DNA of 64,000 nucleotides from Bog-756 sp963718405 (GTDB taxonomy: Bacteria > Actinomycetota > Acidimicrobiia > Acidimicrobiales > RAAP-2): positions 496,001 through 560,000 of the forward strand of contig CAVQYZ010000005.1 of the NCBI GenBank assembly GCA_963718405.1, in the 5' to 3' direction. Of this stretch, positions 62,832 through 64,000 are shown piece by piece. Numbering within the stretch: the first letter of the stretch is position 1; every line of letters begins with the position of its first letter. A program made the translations under genes and the position numbers. The notes under the pieces were generated by a model, which searched no databases, was not told the origin of the DNA, and saw only the letters and a program-made list of their open reading frames with translations.

Positions 62832-64000
62832 TCGGTGCTGGTGGCGCTCTTTTTGGCCGCGGCCTTGGCAGCCGGCGCCTTCTTCGCCGCGGCTTTCTTC
62901 GCCGCGCTCTTCTTGGCGGTGGCTTTTTTGGCCCCGGCCTTCTTCGCCGCGCTCTTCTTGGCGGTGGCCTTTTTCGCTGACTTCTTGACCGAGGGTCCGG
63001 CCGCCCGCCGCTCGGCCAGCAACTCGGCGGCCCGCTCCACGGTCAGCGACTCCACGTCATCCCCCCGACGCAGCGAGGCATTGGTGGTGCCGTCGGTGAC
63101 GTACGGTCCGAACCGTCCGTCCTTGACCAGCATGGCCAGACCGGTGTCGGGGTCGGCGCCCATGTCCCGCAGCGGGCCCTTGGCACTGCGGCCGCCGCGG
63201 GTCTTGGGCTGGGCGAACAGGGCCAGGGCCTCATCCACGGAGACCGAGAGGATCTGGTCTTCGGCGGCCAGGCTCCGGGTGTCGGTCCCCTTCTTCAGAT
63301 AGGGCCCGAACTTGCCGTTGTGGGCCACGATCTCTTCACCGCTGGCCGGATCGGTCCCCACGGTGCGCGGGATGCGCAGAAGCTCGAGGGCCTGCTCGAA
63401 GGTGATGGTGGCCGGAGACATCGAGGCGAACAGCGAAGAGGTCCGGGGTTTGGCTCCCCCGTCCACCAACTCACCGAGCTGCACGTACGGACCGAACCGG
63501 CCGGCGCGGACCTGGACCGGCAGGCCGGTCTCGGGGTCTTCTCCGAGCACCCGATCCGATGACGGCGCTTCGAGCAGGGTTTCGGCCCGTTCCACGGTGA
63601 GCTCGTCGGGAGCCAGGTCGTCAGGGATGGAGACCCGGTCCTCGCCGCGCTGGAGGTACGGGCCGTAGCGCCCCACCCGGGCCACGATGTCCTGCCCGTC
63701 GGTACCCGTCCCGATGGGGATGGAGTTGATCTCCCGGGCATCGATCTCACCGAGGTAGGTGCTGACCTCGCGCTTGAGGCCCAGCCCGCTACGTTGGCCC
63801 GCCGCCGACGCGGCACCGTTCCCATTGCCGTTGCCATCGATGCCGTTGGCACTCCCGGCCTTGGAAGCCCCGTCGCCTTCTCCGGCGCCGAAGTAGAAGC
63901 GGGTCAACCAGGGCAGCGACTCCTCGTTCCCCGAGGCGATGGCATCGAGGTCGTCCTCCATGGAGGCGGTGAACCCGTAGTCGACCAGGTTGGCGAAGTA
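62828..64000 (-). CDS. topA: DNA topoisomerase I, C-terminal part (5' end outside the window)
   Basis: The frame is open to the right edge, so only the C-terminal ~390 residues are seen. Several Topoisom_C_Rpt repeats of about 70-90 residues, each with a GRYGPYLQRGED / GRFGPYVQLGE / GKFGPYLKKG / GRFGPYVTDG core. The end is a Lys/Ala-rich tail (KKSAKKATAKKSAAKK and on) that in actinobacteria helps DNA grip and processivity. Relaxes negative supercoils. Catalytic part not in the window. Confidence 0.95.
   Translation of the reverse strand, partial: YFANLVDYGFTASMEDDLDAIASGNEESLPWLTRFYFGAGEGDGASKAGSANGIDGNGNGNGAASAAGQRSGLGLKREVSTYLGEIDAREINSIPIGTGTDGQDIVARVGRYGPYLQRGEDRVSIPDDLAPDELTVERAETLLEAPSSDRVLGEDPETGLPVQVRAGRFGPYVQLGELVDGGAKPRTSSLFASMSPATITFEQALELLRIPRTVGTDPASGEEIVAHNGKFGPYLKKGTDTRSLAAEDQILSVSVDEALALFAQPKTRGGRSAKGPLRDMGADPDTGLAMLVKDGRFGPYVTDGTTNASLRRGDDVESLTVERAAELLAERRAAGPSVKKSAKKATAKKSAAKKAGAKKATAKKSAAKKAAAKKAPAAKAAAKKSATSTE

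Noticed and set aside
62842..63000. Simple-sequence repeat at the topA end as a mobile or regulatory repeat
   Set aside because: It encodes the Lys/Ala-rich tail normal for actinobacterial topoisomerase I.
1..64000. CRISPR arrays, insertion sequences, phage genes, toxin-antitoxin pairs or an integrase
   Set aside because: No regularly spaced repeats, no transposase or recombinase motifs and no phage structural genes were seen in any frame.

Overview
The window looks like high-GC actinobacterial DNA, most likely from an uncultured Actinomycetota member, possibly class Acidimicrobiia. Pointers are many GTG/TTG starts, ATGA and GTGA gene overlaps, a TopA with a long Lys/Ala-rich tail, a deazaflavin (F420)-type nitroreductase, an ECF42-type sigma factor with a DGPF partner, and a membrane protein that opens with the GWWLAADGRWYPPE motif I associate with Acidimicrobiia. 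The assignment is inference; no rRNA is present.

Layout. 1-8.6 kb: a GGDEF protein cut by the window edge, SRPBCC proteins, a broken PASTA-type gene, an aminoglycoside-phosphotransferase-like kinase, a membrane-anchored beta-propeller protein, a metallo-beta-lactamase-fold enzyme and a TetR regulator, with two tRNA-like remnants at about 6.0 and 8.6 kb. 8.7-47.4 kb: an accessory block of low-oxygen and stress genes. It holds a small zinc-binding protein, Hsp20, ferritin-like-cydDCAB (cytochrome bd), a STAS protein, an esterase, a drug-type ABC exporter, Zn-alcohol dehydrogenase, two APC permeases, an MFS exporter, three pyridoxamine-oxidase-like proteins, acetate kinase and phosphoketolase, universal stress proteins, a GNAT acetyltransferase, a DevR/DevS-like two-component pair, a full arginine deiminase operon (arcDABC plus Usp), a phosphate transporter with its DUF47 partner, and beta-phosphoglucomutase with a GH65 phosphorylase. 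47.8-60.6 kb: a GH3 glucosidase, a VOC/DapB-like/SDR/TetR cluster, an acyl-CoA synthetase, the ECF-DGPF pair and small reductases. 60.9-64 kb: tRNA-Thr(CGT), then the core genes holB-tmk-topA.

The most interesting signal is a short palindrome-like box that recurs upstream of genes across 8.7-44.1 kb. Read towards the gene it approximates GGGACCTTYGGCCCT, and it closely resembles the DosR/DevR dormancy box of mycobacteria. Clear copies precede the small zinc protein, ferritin-like-cydDCAB, the 207-residue membrane gene, a 60-residue protein, two PNPOx-like genes, the small-Usp-HTH/PNPOx-GNAT operon and the pit-DUF47 operon. Weaker copies precede hsp20, devR/devS and the arc operon. The window therefore appears to hold a DevRS-type hypoxia/dormancy regulon that couples microaerobic respiration (cyd) to oxygen-independent ATP production (arginine deiminase, phosphoketolase/acetate kinase) and phosphorolytic sugar use.

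Two cautions. First, at least nine genes carry interior frameshifts (most strongly devS, also devR, arcA, the arcD N-terminus and the ADH). Residual assembly indels and real decay cannot be separated from sequence alone. Second, the 46-base direct repeat between 8.6 kb and the tRNA-Thr gene suggests a tRNA-bounded island of about 52 kb, but no integrase is visible.
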